A stretch of DNA of 64,000 bases from Cyclobacteriaceae bacterium (GCA_026129485.1 JAHCHY010000002.1:186001-250000), one strand, 5' to 3'; positions 50,720 to 60,039 are shown, numbered from the stretch's first letter. Program-made: numbers and translations. The notes: a model not told the origin generated them from the letters alone.

Positions 50720-51850
50720 ATGAAATTTACTCTTTCGGCAACCGATTTGCACTCCAAAGCCCGTGCAGGCATAATAACAACCGATCATGGCGAAATACCC
50801 ACACCTATTTTTATGCCGGTGGGTACGGCAGGCTCGGTAAAAGCGGTGCATCAGCGCGAGCTGGAACATGACATTGACGCTAAGATCATCCTGGGTAATA
50901 CCTACCATTTATACCTGCGGCCGGGGCTTTCGCTTCTCGAAAAAGCCGGGGGGCTGCATTCGTTTATCGGCTGGCAACGTCCTGTTCTTACTGATAGTGG
51001 CGGCTACCAGGTTTATTCATTGGGCGACAATCGGAAGATTACGGAAGAAGGTGTGATCTTCAAATCGCACATAGATGGTTCGCGGCATGTGTTTACGCCA
51101 GAGGGCGTAATGGACATTGAGCGCACCATCGGGGCTGATATTATTATGGCGTTTGATGAGTGTACACCCTATCCATGCGAATATGACTATGCCAAAAAAT
51201 CGATGGGGCTTACGCACCGCTGGCTGGAGCGGTGCGTAAAACGGGTGAGTGAAACTGAAGGAAAGTACGGTTATTCGCAAGCTTTATTCCCGATTGTGCA
51301 GGGCAGCGTGTACAAAGATCTCCGCACGCAGTCGGCCGAGTTTATTGCAAGCCAGTACCAACCCGGCAATGCCATTGGCGGGTTATCGGTAGGTGAGCCG
51401 CACGAAATGATGTACGAGATGACCGACCTGGTTTGCGGCATCTTACCGGCAGACAAGCCCCGCTACCTGATGGGTGTGGGCACGCCCGAAAATATCCTGG
51501 AATGTATTGCATTGGGGATTGATATGTTTGATTGTGTGATGCCCACCCGAAATGCCCGCAACGGTATGTTGTTTACCACGCAGGGCATTATCAACATCCG
51601 CAATGAAAAATGGAAAGATGATCTTTCTCCCATCGATCCTGAATCAGGTGATTACGTAAGCTCGTTTTATTCAAAGGCCTACCTGCGCCACCTGATCATC
51701 TCAAAAGAAATTTTAGGCGCACAAATTGCTTCTATCCATAACCTTGCATTCTATCTTTGGCTGGTGAAACAAGCCCGGCAGCAGATCCTGGAAGGCACAT
51801 TCAGCACCTGGAAAAACCGTATGGTAAAAATTGTATCGCAGCGCTTGTAA
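50720..51850 (+). CDS. tgt: tRNA-guanine(34) transglycosylase lacking the zinc cysteines
   Basis: A 376-residue enzyme that swaps guanine for preQ1 in anticodons of Asp, Asn, His and Tyr tRNAs. The barrel motifs are present: LTDSGGYQVYSL, IMAFDECTPYP, GGLSVGEPHEMMYE and MPTRNARNG, with the catalytic aspartates in LTDSGG and MFDCVMPTRN. In the E. coli enzyme the C-x-C-x2-C zinc loop follows PIDP. Here the same place reads PESGDYVSSFYSKAYL (307-322), with no cysteine at all, while the histidine in SIHNLAFY remains. So zinc coordination as known must be absent. The fold is otherwise complete. Confidence 0.93.
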   Translation: MKFTLSATDLHSKARAGIITTDHGEIPTPIFMPVGTAGSVKAVHQRELEHDIDAKIILGNTYHLYLRPGLSLLEKAGGLHSFIGWQRPVLTDSGGYQVYSLGDNRKITEEGVIFKSHIDGSRHVFTPEGVMDIERTIGADIIMAFDECTPYPCEYDYAKKSMGLTHRWLERCVKRVSETEGKYGYSQALFPIVQGSVYKDLRTQSAEFIASQYQPGNAIGGLSVGEPHEMMYEMTDLVCGILPADKPRYLMGVGTPENILECIALGIDMFDCVMPTRNARNGMLFTTQGIINIRNEKWKDDLSPIDPESGDYVSSFYSKAYLRHLIISKEILGAQIASIHNLAFYLWLVKQARQQILEGTFSTWKNRMVKIVSQRL

Positions 51851-51859
51851 ATTTTGGGC

Positions 51860-52960
51860 ATGACCATTTTAGACCGGTATATCATCAAGAAAATCCTGGC
51901 TACATTTTTTTACGTGGTGCTGATACTGGTGGCCATTATTACCGTAATTGATGTAACTGAAAAGATCGACAAGTTTGTTGTCAACAACCTGAGCACGCCC
52001 CGCATATTGGGTTATTATGGTGATTTCATTCCGTGGATTGCCGGCCTTATTGCGCCCATTACGGTTTTCATCACCATTGTGTACGTTACTTCGCGCATGG
52101 CCGCACATACCGAAATCATCGCCATGCTCAGCAGCGGCATCAGCTTCAGAAGATTGCTGGTTCCGTACTTTATTGCTGCATTTATTATTGCTGCCCTCAG
52201 CTTTTACCTGAACGGCTGGGTGATTCCGAAATCGAACCGCGAGCGGATAGAGTTCGAGCTGCAGTATTTCAAGAAGAACAACATGACGAGCCGGTCTAAC
52301 ATTCACATGCAGATTGAACCTGACGTTTATCTCTTTCTTCAGAGCTTCAGCAGCCAAACGAATTTCGGCCACCAGTTTACACTGGAACGGTTTGACAGCA
52401 ACCGGCTGGTTGAAAAGCTCACTGCCGAAAACATTCAATGGGATACCACCAAAAACAAATGGACCCTGCGCTACTGGAAACACAAACCGGTAGACAGCAT
52501 CTTCAGGATTCATAAGAGCGGTACCCCTATACAATTAGCCACGCGGGGCGATGCTCTGGACACCACGCTTACCGTTACACCAAAAGATTTTGAAGCTACC
52601 GATCGTGGTTACGATGGCATGACGCTGGATGAGCTTACCGAGCAGATCGAGAAGATGCGCTTTCGCGGAAGCACAGGGGTAGAGATTTATGAAACCGAGA
52701 AGCAAATCCGGTACGCCACTCCGTTTACCATATTTGTGTTGGTGTTTATGGGCGTGCTGGTATCCTCGCGCAAGAGCCGGGGTGGCACCGGTTTTCAGAT
52801 CGCGTTGGGATTTTTACTTTCATTCATCTTCATTTTGTTTTTTACCATGACACGCACCTTTGCCGAAACAGGCTCGCTACCGCCTTTCCTGGCAGCCTGG
52901 TTGCCCAACGGTGTATTTGTGCTGATTTCGATGGGCATGTATAAATACGTTCCGCGGTGA
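51860..52960 (+). CDS. LptF/LptG family permease
   Basis: A 366-residue inner-membrane protein of the YjgP/YjgQ family that, as a partner of LptB and LptC, moves LPS out of the inner membrane. Two N-terminal helices with TILDRYIIKKILATFF, a long periplasmic jelly-roll-like region (about 130-270) and four C-terminal helices are seen. Only one copy is present here; a paralogue would be expected elsewhere. The ATG at 51860 gives the family start; the frame opens two codons earlier with TTG. The stop overlaps the next gene's GTG by four bases. Confidence 0.88.
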   Translation: MTILDRYIIKKILATFFYVVLILVAIITVIDVTEKIDKFVVNNLSTPRILGYYGDFIPWIAGLIAPITVFITIVYVTSRMAAHTEIIAMLSSGISFRRLLVPYFIAAFIIAALSFYLNGWVIPKSNRERIEFELQYFKKNNMTSRSNIHMQIEPDVYLFLQSFSSQTNFGHQFTLERFDSNRLVEKLTAENIQWDTTKNKWTLRYWKHKPVDSIFRIHKSGTPIQLATRGDALDTTLTVTPKDFEATDRGYDGMTLDELTEQIEKMRFRGSTGVEIYETEKQIRYATPFTIFVLVFMGVLVSSRKSRGGTGFQIALGFLLSFIFILFFTMTRTFAETGSLPPFLAAWLPNGVFVLISMGMYKYVPR

Positions 52961-53856
52961 TTGCCACAACACGAGATTACTTTCATCTTCACTTCCTGGT
53001 TTTCTTATGGGGATTTACTGCCGTGCTGGGTAAGCTCATCACGCTTCCCTCGGTAGAAATGGTTTTTTACCGCACCCTGCTGGCGGCAGCCGGTATGGGC
53101 GTGGTTATGCTGTTGCTTAAAAAGCCATTCGGTATTCCAACACCCCTGTTGGTAAAAGTTTTTGCCACCAGCATCATTGTAGCCATTCACTGGATTGCCT
53201 TTTTTGTTTCCGGAAAAATTTCCAATCCGTCCACCAGCCTCGTTGGCTTTGCGACCTGCTCGTTCTGGGCTGCCATATTGGAGCCGCTTCTTAAACGAAA
53301 AAAAATTGCCTGGCTTGAAATCGCACTTGGTATTGTGGTGCTGATCGGCCTGGGGATTATTCTCGCATTCGACTTCAAGCATCCGTTGGGATTGCTGTTG
53401 GGCATCATCTCCGGTTTAACGGCCGCGTGGTTCAGCATCATCAACTCCAAGCTGGTGCACCGGGTAAATGCTTATGCCATTACTTTCTACGAGATGCTGG
53501 GCGCTTGCGTACTTATCCTGCTGTTTATGCCACTTTATGTCCGACTCCCGGTGGTAGATCGGCTGAATCTTATTCCTACCCCAAGTGATTGGTTTTACAT
53601 TGCCATCATGGCATGGGCGTGCTCGGTGTATGCTTTCTCGGCATCCATCAACCTTTCAAAAAGGATTTCTGTTTTTATGATCCAGCTTGCACTGAACCTG
53701 GAACCACTATACGGCATTATACTGGCATTGCTGGTATTTGGTCAGCAGGAAGTCATGAGCTGGCAATTTTACCTGGGTACCGCAATCGTGCTCAGCGCTG
53801 TAATTATCTATCCCATCTTAAAAAACAAAGCTCAGGCAAACGTACCTGCCCAGTAA
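52957..53856 (+). CDS. EamA/DMT superfamily transporter
   Basis: A 299-residue protein with ten predicted membrane helices in two EamA repeats. The first repeat shows FLWGFTAVLGKLITLPS, the second AYAITFYEMLGACVLILLF, and LNLEPLYGIILALLVFGQ is a usual late motif. Such proteins export or import amino acids, nucleobases or other metabolites; the substrate is unknown. It starts with GTG inside the LptF/G stop and ends 25 bases into the convergent ispE. Confidence 0.88.
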   Translation: MIATTRDYFHLHFLVFLWGFTAVLGKLITLPSVEMVFYRTLLAAAGMGVVMLLLKKPFGIPTPLLVKVFATSIIVAIHWIAFFVSGKISNPSTSLVGFATCSFWAAILEPLLKRKKIAWLEIALGIVVLIGLGIILAFDFKHPLGLLLGIISGLTAAWFSIINSKLVHRVNAYAITFYEMLGACVLILLFMPLYVRLPVVDRLNLIPTPSDWFYIAIMAWACSVYAFSASINLSKRISVFMIQLALNLEPLYGIILALLVFGQQEVMSWQFYLGTAIVLSAVIIYPILKNKAQANVPAQ

Positions 53857-54641
53857 TCGACATCCGCAAACTGAGTATTCAAATCTACCGGTGCATTAAA
53901 AATGCCAAACACCGAAGCGCCCGATCCGCTCATACAGGCATAAGCGGCACCGTTTTCATAAAGCCGCGCTTTCAATCCGGCAATCACCGGGAAGCTTCTG
54001 AATACAGGTACTTCAAAATCATTAACCAATTTTTCGCGCCAGCTTTCCAAAGGCATTTGCAAAACTGATTTCAGACTTTGTGCAGGTTTTGAAGGAACTA
54101 TCCCGGCATACGCTTCGGCAGTGGATACATGGACACCGGGTTTTACCAATACGATATATTTTCCTTTTAAACTTACCGGGGCCTGCGAAAGCATTTCACC
54201 GCGCCCCCCGGCCAGCATGGGCTGATCCTGCAGAAAGAAAGTACAATCGCTTCCCAATTGTACGGCATAACTTTTTAATTGCTCCTGCGAAAGATTCAAT
54301 TGAAAAAGTGAATTGAGCAGGCGCAACGTAAACGCAGCATCGGCAGAACCTCCTCCCACGCCTGCACCCATCGGTATAATTTTGTGCAGGTAAATTTTTA
54401 CCGGGTGCAGGTTAAAGTCATTTGCCAGCAGGCGGTAGGCTTTTACGCACAGGTTCTGATCGGCTTCGCCCGGAACAGGTAAGCCCGAGGTGGTGAAGGC
54501 AAATGCATCGGCTTTGATCACCTCCAGAATATCGGTGCGGGGTACAGGGTAAAAACAGGTCTCTATAGTATGATACCCATCGCTTCGCTTCTCCACCACA
54601 TGAAGACCGAGATTGATTTTGCAATGGGGAAAAGAAACCAT
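53832..54641 (-). CDS. ispE: 4-diphosphocytidyl-2-C-methyl-D-erythritol kinase
   Basis: A 269-residue GHMP kinase of the non-mevalonate isoprenoid pathway. The N-terminal block has FPHCKINLGLHVVEKRSDGYH, the ATP loop is IPMGAGVGGGSADAAFTLRLL, and the catalytic aspartate lies near ADAA. The C-terminal half has GGRGEMLSQAP and YACMSGSGASVFGIF. Length is normal. It overlaps the convergent DMT gene by 25 bases. The gap to fabI holds a period-7 repeat. Confidence 0.93.
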   Translation of the reverse strand: MVSFPHCKINLGLHVVEKRSDGYHTIETCFYPVPRTDILEVIKADAFAFTTSGLPVPGEADQNLCVKAYRLLANDFNLHPVKIYLHKIIPMGAGVGGGSADAAFTLRLLNSLFQLNLSQEQLKSYAVQLGSDCTFFLQDQPMLAGGRGEMLSQAPVSLKGKYIVLVKPGVHVSTAEAYAGIVPSKPAQSLKSVLQMPLESWREKLVNDFEVPVFRSFPVIAGLKARLYENGAAYACMSGSGASVFGIFNAPVDLNTQFADVDYWAGTFA

Positions 54642-54647
54642 TTAAGA

Positions 54648-54682
54648 GTTGCTGGTTGCCGGCTGCTGGTTGTCAGACCAAC
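54648..54682. repeat. Heptad-phased repeat between fabI and ispE
   Basis: Five consecutive seven-base words. The first four fit GYTGCYG or GTTGTCA, and the fifth, GACCAAC, with the next bases reverses the sense. It is short but phased exactly, and it lies between two co-directional minus-strand genes. Confidence 0.65.
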
Positions 54683-54693
54683 AGCTCATTAAA

Positions 54694-55503
54694 CTATTTC
54701 GTCAGGCGTTCAATCAGATTATTGGTAATACCCGATGAAGAGAATCCGCCATCGTGCATCAGGTTTTGCATGGTTACCATACGGGTATAATCCGAGAACA
54801 TCACAGCAATGTAGTTGGCGCAATCTTCTGCGGAAGCGTTACCTAATGGCGACATCATGTCTGCAAAATCAAAGAATACATCAAACCCGGAGATACCGGT
54901 ACCTGCCGTTGTTTTGGTGGGTGATTGCGAAATCGTATTCACCCGCACTTTCTTTTTGGTTCCATACCGCTGGCCATAGCTACGCGCAATAGATTCCAGC
55001 ATGGCTTTGGCCTGCGCCATATCGGTATAATCGGGGTATGCGCGTTGTGCGGCAATGTAGCTTAACCCGACTACCGAAGCCCACTCGTTCAGCGCATCTA
55101 ATTTTTCCGATGTTTGCAAAACTTTATGAAAAGATAAAGCTGATATGTCCAGTGTTTTCAGGTACCACTCGTAATTCATGTCGCCATACTCTTTGCCTTT
55201 GCGGATGTTGGGGCTCATACCAATGGAGTGCAGCACAAAATCTAATTTACCGCCCAACGCTTCCATCGATTTGGAGAACAGGTTATTCAGATCTGCTTCG
55301 GAAGTGGCATCGGCAGGAATGACCTGCGCATTACACGCTTCAGCCAGCTTATTAATCGTGCCCAGACGCATGGCAATAGGCGCGTTTGTCAACGTAAATT
55401 CTCCACCCTCTTCTTTTACTTTCAATGCAGTTTTCCAGGCGATAGAGTTTTCATCCAAAGCTCCGAAGATGATTCCTTTTTTTCCTTTAAGCAGATTGGC
55501 CAT
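54694..55503 (-). CDS. fabI: Enoyl-[acyl-carrier-protein] reductase (NADH)
   Basis: A 269-residue SDR-fold enzyme for the last step of fatty-acid elongation. The N-terminal nucleotide block is GIIFGALDENSIAW. The FabI-type catalytic pair is Tyr and Lys spaced by six residues (YTDMAQAK) with the earlier Tyr in the same stretch, and TISQSPTKTTAGTGISGF is the substrate-side loop. It is the only fatty-acid gene seen here. It is divergent from nuoH with a 197-base gap that holds a TTGAG/CTCAA inverted repeat. Confidence 0.95.
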   Translation of the reverse strand: MANLLKGKKGIIFGALDENSIAWKTALKVKEEGGEFTLTNAPIAMRLGTINKLAEACNAQVIPADATSEADLNNLFSKSMEALGGKLDFVLHSIGMSPNIRKGKEYGDMNYEWYLKTLDISALSFHKVLQTSEKLDALNEWASVVGLSYIAAQRAYPDYTDMAQAKAMLESIARSYGQRYGTKKKVRVNTISQSPTKTTAGTGISGFDVFFDFADMMSPLGNASAEDCANYIAVMFSDYTRMVTMQNLMHDGGFSSSGITNNLIERLTK

Positions 55504-55647
55504 GTGCAGTACGATTTAAAAGTTTGGGCAATATTACAAATTTCCTGTGCATTGCCAGCAAGCCGGAAGCAGGGTGCACCTGCAACAATATCCGTCCTCG
55601 AATTAAAACCGCTAAAATCTATATGGATGTATGATTTTTGCTTTTTG

Positions 55648-55664
55648 TTGAGTTTATATCTCAA
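55648..55664. promoter_or_regulatory. Inverted repeat between fabI and nuoH
   Basis: TTGAG and CTCAA are exact inverted copies seven bases apart, 37 bases before the nuoH GTG. It could be an operator for the complex I operon or for fabI. There is no further support. Confidence 0.3.
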
Positions 55665-55700
55665 ATAAAAAGAGAACTTTAAGGCTCATAACCAAAGGCT

Positions 55701-56783
55701 GTGCTAACCACACTCGTGTTCATATTACCTTTCCTGGTATTCTATACCATTATGGTGGTCTATGCCGAACGGAAGATCTCAGCCTTTATCCAGGATAGAC
55801 TGGGCCCGATGGAAGTGGGTTATTACGGCTTGCTCCAGACCGTAGCCGACCTCGCTAAGCTGCTTCAGAAAGAAGACCTCGTTCCGGCAACGGCCAACCG
55901 GTTTCTCTTTAAAGCTGCACCGGTAATCATTTTCGTTCCCATCTTTTCAGGATTTAGTGTGCTGCCGCTTTCAGCCGGCTGGAGCGTTGGGTTTTCATCG
56001 GCTTTGTTTTTCCTGCTCGCCATTATCTCGCTGGATGTAATCGGGATTGTAATTGCCGGTTGGGCATCTAACAACAAGTACAGCATGCTGGGCACCATGC
56101 GTTCCGTTGCCCAGATTATCTCCTATGAAGTTCCGCTAAGCATTTCCATACTGTGCGTATGCATCCTGGCACAATCACTCGACCTGCAGGAAATTTCTTT
56201 TCAGCAGGGAATATTAAGCAACAACACCGTTGTTCCGCTTTTGGGTATAAAAGGATTACCCGATGTAGCGGCTGCAGGTGGTATGCTTACCTGGAATGTG
56301 TTTCGCATGCCCGTTTTATTTGTTGCCTGGATTATCTTTTTCATAGCCTCACTGGCCGAGAGCAACCGCGCGCCTTTCGATCTTCCTGAGGCGGAGTCTG
56401 AGCTGGTGGCCGGCTATCAGACGGAGTATTCCGGGTTCAGGTGGGCTGTGATCATGTTAGCTGAATATGCCATGATGCTGTTAGTGAGCTTTGTGGGTGT
56501 TATTCTTTTTTGGGGAAGCTGGAACACACCGCTGCCCAATATCGGGGCGGTACGCCTGGCCGACTGGACTACCGGGCAGCCCGGATCAATCTCCATACAC
56601 CTCTGGGGTATTTTCTGGCTGGTACTTAAAACATGTATAATGGTTGCCTTGCAGATATGGGTGCGATGGACCTACCCGCGTGTTCGGATAGATCAACTAA
56701 CTTCATTAAGTTGGAAGTTTCTTACCCCTATTGCTTTTATATTGCTGATGATTTGCGCATTGTGGAAACTTTGGTTGCTGTGA
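55701..56783 (+). CDS. nuoH: NADH-quinone oxidoreductase subunit H
   Basis: A 360-residue membrane subunit of complex I that forms the quinone channel. Eight or nine helices are seen. VVYAERKISAFIQDRLGP and the LAESNRAPFDLPEAESELVAGYQTEYSG block (with the E/D-rich loop at the quinone site) are family hallmarks, and GTMRSVAQIISYEVPLS is also typical. The GTG at 55701 is the start. It opens a gene set that continues with a kinase and then nuoI to nuoN. The hydrophilic-arm genes nuoA-G are not in the window upstream. Confidence 0.95.
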   Translation: MLTTLVFILPFLVFYTIMVVYAERKISAFIQDRLGPMEVGYYGLLQTVADLAKLLQKEDLVPATANRFLFKAAPVIIFVPIFSGFSVLPLSAGWSVGFSSALFFLLAIISLDVIGIVIAGWASNNKYSMLGTMRSVAQIISYEVPLSISILCVCILAQSLDLQEISFQQGILSNNTVVPLLGIKGLPDVAAAGGMLTWNVFRMPVLFVAWIIFFIASLAESNRAPFDLPEAESELVAGYQTEYSGFRWAVIMLAEYAMMLLVSFVGVILFWGSWNTPLPNIGAVRLADWTTGQPGSISIHLWGIFWLVLKTCIMVALQIWVRWTYPRVRIDQLTSLSWKFLTPIAFILLMICALWKLWLL

Positions 56784-56784
56784 A

Positions 56785-58806
56785 ATGATGAGAAAATTTT
56801 TTAGCCAGGTAATAATTTCCGGTCTGATTGCTGCAACACCGGCTCTCGCCCAGGAAAATCCGGATAGCCTCGAAATTGTACTTCGAAACACTACAAACGA
56901 TTCCGTACGATTCAATGTAATACTCGACCTTTCAAAAAAATACCAGTACAAGAACTTCGTAAAAGCAGAGCAATTCTCTGACCAGGCGCTGGCCATTGCC
57001 GAAAGTAAAAACTGGCACTGGGCTAAAGTAGCCGCCTATTCGCAGAAAGGATTCCTGGCCACCATTAGCGGAGACTACACCAGCGCCATCAAATTCGACA
57101 ACCAGAATTTACAGCTTGTGGTTGGCCAACGCGACAGCGCTGCCATAGCCGAATCCCTGAATTTCCTGGGTAATGATTACAGCGATTTGGGTAAGTATGA
57201 TGAGGCGTACTACTACTTCACACAATCGTACCGCGTGGCAAGAGCCATACAAGATTCGTTGAAGATGACCATTGCGATTTATAACATCGGCACTGTGCTT
57301 ACGGAACTGGGGCAGTTTGACCTCGCGCTGGATCATTTTTCTGTGGCTACCGGAATTAGCCAGGCCATTGGCGATAATGACGGGCTGCCTTACAACCAGG
57401 ATGCCGTGGGCGATGTATTTCTACGCAAGAAGGATTATGAAAAGGCAGAAGATAACTTATTGAAAGCCCTGAAAAATACCAAAGCCCGCAAGCTTACGGT
57501 ACTGGAGCCGCGCGTGCTCAAGCACCTGGCCCGGCTTTATTTTGAAACAAAACAATTTGATAAGGCCCTCGCGATATACGATTCTGCCACACGGATTTAC
57601 CAAAGCACCAGCAACGAGTTTGGCGTTGCAGAAGTGGATCTTGGGATAAGCGAGATCCTGATTGAGCAGGAGCTGTTTGACCCGGCACAGAAAAAAATTG
57701 AGAGCAGCCTGGCAACGGCTAAAAGTTTCAATGCCGGTAAAATGAGCATCGATTGTTACAAATTACTTTCCGTGCTGGCCGAACGAAAGGGCGATTACAA
57801 AGCTGCGCTGGGTTATCATAAAAACTACAAGCAACTGGAAGATTCCTTGTTTAGCCAGGATATGGTGGAAAAGATTTTTCATGATCAACTGCGGTTTAGA
57901 ACCGAAACCAAAGATTTTGAAATTGCAACCCTGAGTAAGGCCCGATCCGACCAGGAAGAAGAGATCAGGCGGGAGGAGTTTTTAAGAAACATCCTGGTCG
58001 TGGTTTTTTCATTAACCGTTATCATGTTGTTTACGGTTTATCGTAGTGGTCAACGCAGAATCCAGATCAACAAGCTGCTGATCGAGCACCAGGAAGAAAT
58101 CAAGAAACGAAACGATGAGCTGGAGCAGCTTAACCAGGTAAAAGACAAGTTTTTCTCCATCATTTCGCACGACCTGCGATCTCCCCTGAACGCGCTTTCC
58201 GGCATTCTTAACCTGATGGAAAAAGATAGCATCTCACGGGAAGAGTTTTCAAATCTTACCAAAGAATTGCGTACGCAATTCAACCATACGCGAACGCTCA
58301 TCAACAACCTGCTGGATTGGGCCTTGTTGCAGATGGATAAGCTCAAGATCCAACAGGAAAAAGTAGAGCTATCCAAGCTGGTTGACGAGAACTTCAATCT
58401 CCTCGCTTCCATGCACCTGAAAGATATGAAGCTGATTAACCGGGTTCCGGCCAATACATTCGGCTGGGGCGACATGAATATGATTAACCTCGTGCTCCGG
58501 AACCTGATTCTGAATGCCGTTAAATTTTCAAAGCCCGGGGGCGATATTGAAATTTCCGCCACCGAAAAAGAAGGTTGGATTACAATGGCTGTGCGCGACT
58601 TTGGTGTTGGTATTCAACCGGAAGTGCAGCGTATATTGTTTGAAAAAACAATGGGCTACAGCACACGCGGCACGGCAAACGAAAAAGGTACCGGCCTGGG
58701 CCTTATTCTATGCAAAGAGTTTGTAGAAAAAAACGGGGGCGCTATCTGGCTGGAAAGCGAAGTGGGTAAAGGCAGCACTTTTTACTTTACGCTTCGCAAG
58801 GCATAG
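56785..58806 (+). CDS. TPR-containing sensor histidine kinase within the complex I operon
   Basis: A 673-residue kinase. A signal peptide (about 1-22, ending ALAQ) is followed by tetratricopeptide units (about 60-370) outside the membrane, then one membrane helix (about 402-424) and a short coiled coil. The HisKA domain has H462 (IISHDLRSPLN). The HATPase domain shows NLILNAVKF, RDFGVGIQP and GTGLGLILCKEF. No receiver domain is attached. It begins one base after the nuoH stop, so translation must be coupled. The next gene, nuoI, follows 76 bases on. TPR-HK fusions are common in this phylum; placing one inside the nuo operon is the odd part. Confidence 0.9.
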   Translation: MMRKFFSQVIISGLIAATPALAQENPDSLEIVLRNTTNDSVRFNVILDLSKKYQYKNFVKAEQFSDQALAIAESKNWHWAKVAAYSQKGFLATISGDYTSAIKFDNQNLQLVVGQRDSAAIAESLNFLGNDYSDLGKYDEAYYYFTQSYRVARAIQDSLKMTIAIYNIGTVLTELGQFDLALDHFSVATGISQAIGDNDGLPYNQDAVGDVFLRKKDYEKAEDNLLKALKNTKARKLTVLEPRVLKHLARLYFETKQFDKALAIYDSATRIYQSTSNEFGVAEVDLGISEILIEQELFDPAQKKIESSLATAKSFNAGKMSIDCYKLLSVLAERKGDYKAALGYHKNYKQLEDSLFSQDMVEKIFHDQLRFRTETKDFEIATLSKARSDQEEEIRREEFLRNILVVVFSLTVIMLFTVYRSGQRRIQINKLLIEHQEEIKKRNDELEQLNQVKDKFFSIISHDLRSPLNALSGILNLMEKDSISREEFSNLTKELRTQFNHTRTLINNLLDWALLQMDKLKIQQEKVELSKLVDENFNLLASMHLKDMKLINRVPANTFGWGDMNMINLVLRNLILNAVKFSKPGGDIEISATEKEGWITMAVRDFGVGIQPEVQRILFEKTMGYSTRGTANEKGTGLGLILCKEFVEKNGGAIWLESEVGKGSTFYFTLRKA

Positions 58807-58827
58807 CTGCCGTAATCATTTTAGCCG

Positions 58828-58835
58828 TATTTTTG
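58828..58835 (+). promoter_or_regulatory. -7 element before nuoI
   Basis: TATTTTTG fully matches TAnnTTTG and lies 47 bases before the nuoI ATG. It suggests that nuoI-N can be transcribed apart from nuoH and the kinase. No clear -33 box is visible. Confidence 0.45.
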
Positions 58836-58882
58836 TTTCCGGAAGAAGGATGCGGTAAAACGCACGCATCTGTCCCAACTGC

Positions 58883-59536
58883 ATGCAAAAAGAACAGTCT
58901 TACTGGAACAGCATTCGCACGGCCGTTAAAACATTAACGCACGGACTGTCTTTGACATTTAAGCACATGGTACGCGCCCGCAAAAGCAGTAAAACATTTG
59001 CCATTACGCAACCCGGGTATTTTGAAGATCAGCAAGGTATAGCTACGGTTCAGTATCCGCATGAAACTATTCCGGTACCCGATAACGGGCGATACAAGCT
59101 GCACAACGAAATTGACGATTGCATTGTGTGCGATAAGTGCGCAAAGATCTGCCCGGTAAACTGCATTACGATTGAGCCCATCCGCTCGCCCGGGGAATTT
59201 GGTAAAACATCAGACGGAACACCGAAACGTATTTATGCTGCCGTATTTGATATTGACATGGCCAAGTGTTGCTTTTGCGGATTGTGTACCACCGTTTGCC
59301 CCACCGAATGCCTGACCATGACAAAAGAGTATGATTTCGCTACGTTTGATGTTACCACGCATAACTTCGGTTTTGGAAATATGCGTGTAGCCGAAATTGA
59401 ACAACGCAAAAAAGAATGGGCCGATCATCAGCAAAGCAAGGCACAGGCAATCACAACCGGCACACCCGCACCGGCAAAACCGGTTATGGCTAAACCTAAA
59501 TTCAAGCCACCTACAACACCACCCGCTAATTCATGA
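58883..59536 (+). CDS. nuoI: NADH-quinone oxidoreductase subunit I
   Basis: A 217-residue iron-sulfur subunit. Two C-x2-C-x2-C-x3-C blocks for the [4Fe-4S] clusters N6a and N6b are intact: CIVCDKCAKICP and CCFCGLCTTVCP. A membrane-associating helix lies near the N-terminus (LTHGLSLTFKHM). The C-terminal Ala/Pro/Lys-rich tail (about 185-217) is long for the family and low in complexity. It overlaps nuoJ by four bases. Confidence 0.95.
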   Translation: MQKEQSYWNSIRTAVKTLTHGLSLTFKHMVRARKSSKTFAITQPGYFEDQQGIATVQYPHETIPVPDNGRYKLHNEIDDCIVCDKCAKICPVNCITIEPIRSPGEFGKTSDGTPKRIYAAVFDIDMAKCCFCGLCTTVCPTECLTMTKEYDFATFDVTTHNFGFGNMRVAEIEQRKKEWADHQQSKAQAITTGTPAPAKPVMAKPKFKPPTTPPANS

Positions 59537-60039
59537 TGGAGCAGGCGGTGTTGTACATATTAGCAGGTGTGGCGGCAGCAAGTGCAATAGCTATAGTGTT
59601 TGTGCGCCATGTATTTTATGCCGCATTGATGCTGCTGGCCTGTTTGCTTGCGCTGGCCGGTATCTACGGCATTATGCAGGCAGGTTTTCTCGCCATCACC
59701 CAGGTATTGATTTACGCGGGCGGTGTGCTCGTGCTGATTGTATTTGCCATCGTGGTAACCAACCGGGTTGCCGGCAAATCATTACAGGTGGAATCGCAGC
59801 ACCGATTTGCCGGCTTTCTCATCGCGGCAGCTATCGCCCGGGTTTTGGCATGGGGCTATCATCAAACGGAATTTTTAGTAAACAACCATAGCCAGATTGG
59901 CAAAGAATTAAAGCCGCTTGGTGAAACCCTGTTTACAAGCTATGCGGCACCATTCGAAATCGGAGGCGTGCTATTGCTTGTTTGCCTCGTTGGCGCAGCG
60001 TTTACGGCATCATCATTCAAAAAATCTGCACATGACTGA
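59533..60039 (+). CDS. nuoJ: NADH-quinone oxidoreductase subunit J
   Basis: A 168-residue membrane subunit with five predicted helices. The family block LAGIYGIMQAGFLAITQVLIYAGGVLVLIVFAIVV (in part, ITQVLIYAGGVLVL) and the polar tail are present. Its ATG overlaps the nuoI stop, and its end overlaps nuoK by eight bases, so the operon is tightly coupled. Confidence 0.93.
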   Translation: MMEQAVLYILAGVAAASAIAIVFVRHVFYAALMLLACLLALAGIYGIMQAGFLAITQVLIYAGGVLVLIVFAIVVTNRVAGKSLQVESQHRFAGFLIAAAIARVLAWGYHQTEFLVNNHSQIGKELKPLGETLFTSYAAPFEIGGVLLLVCLVGAAFTASSFKKSAHD

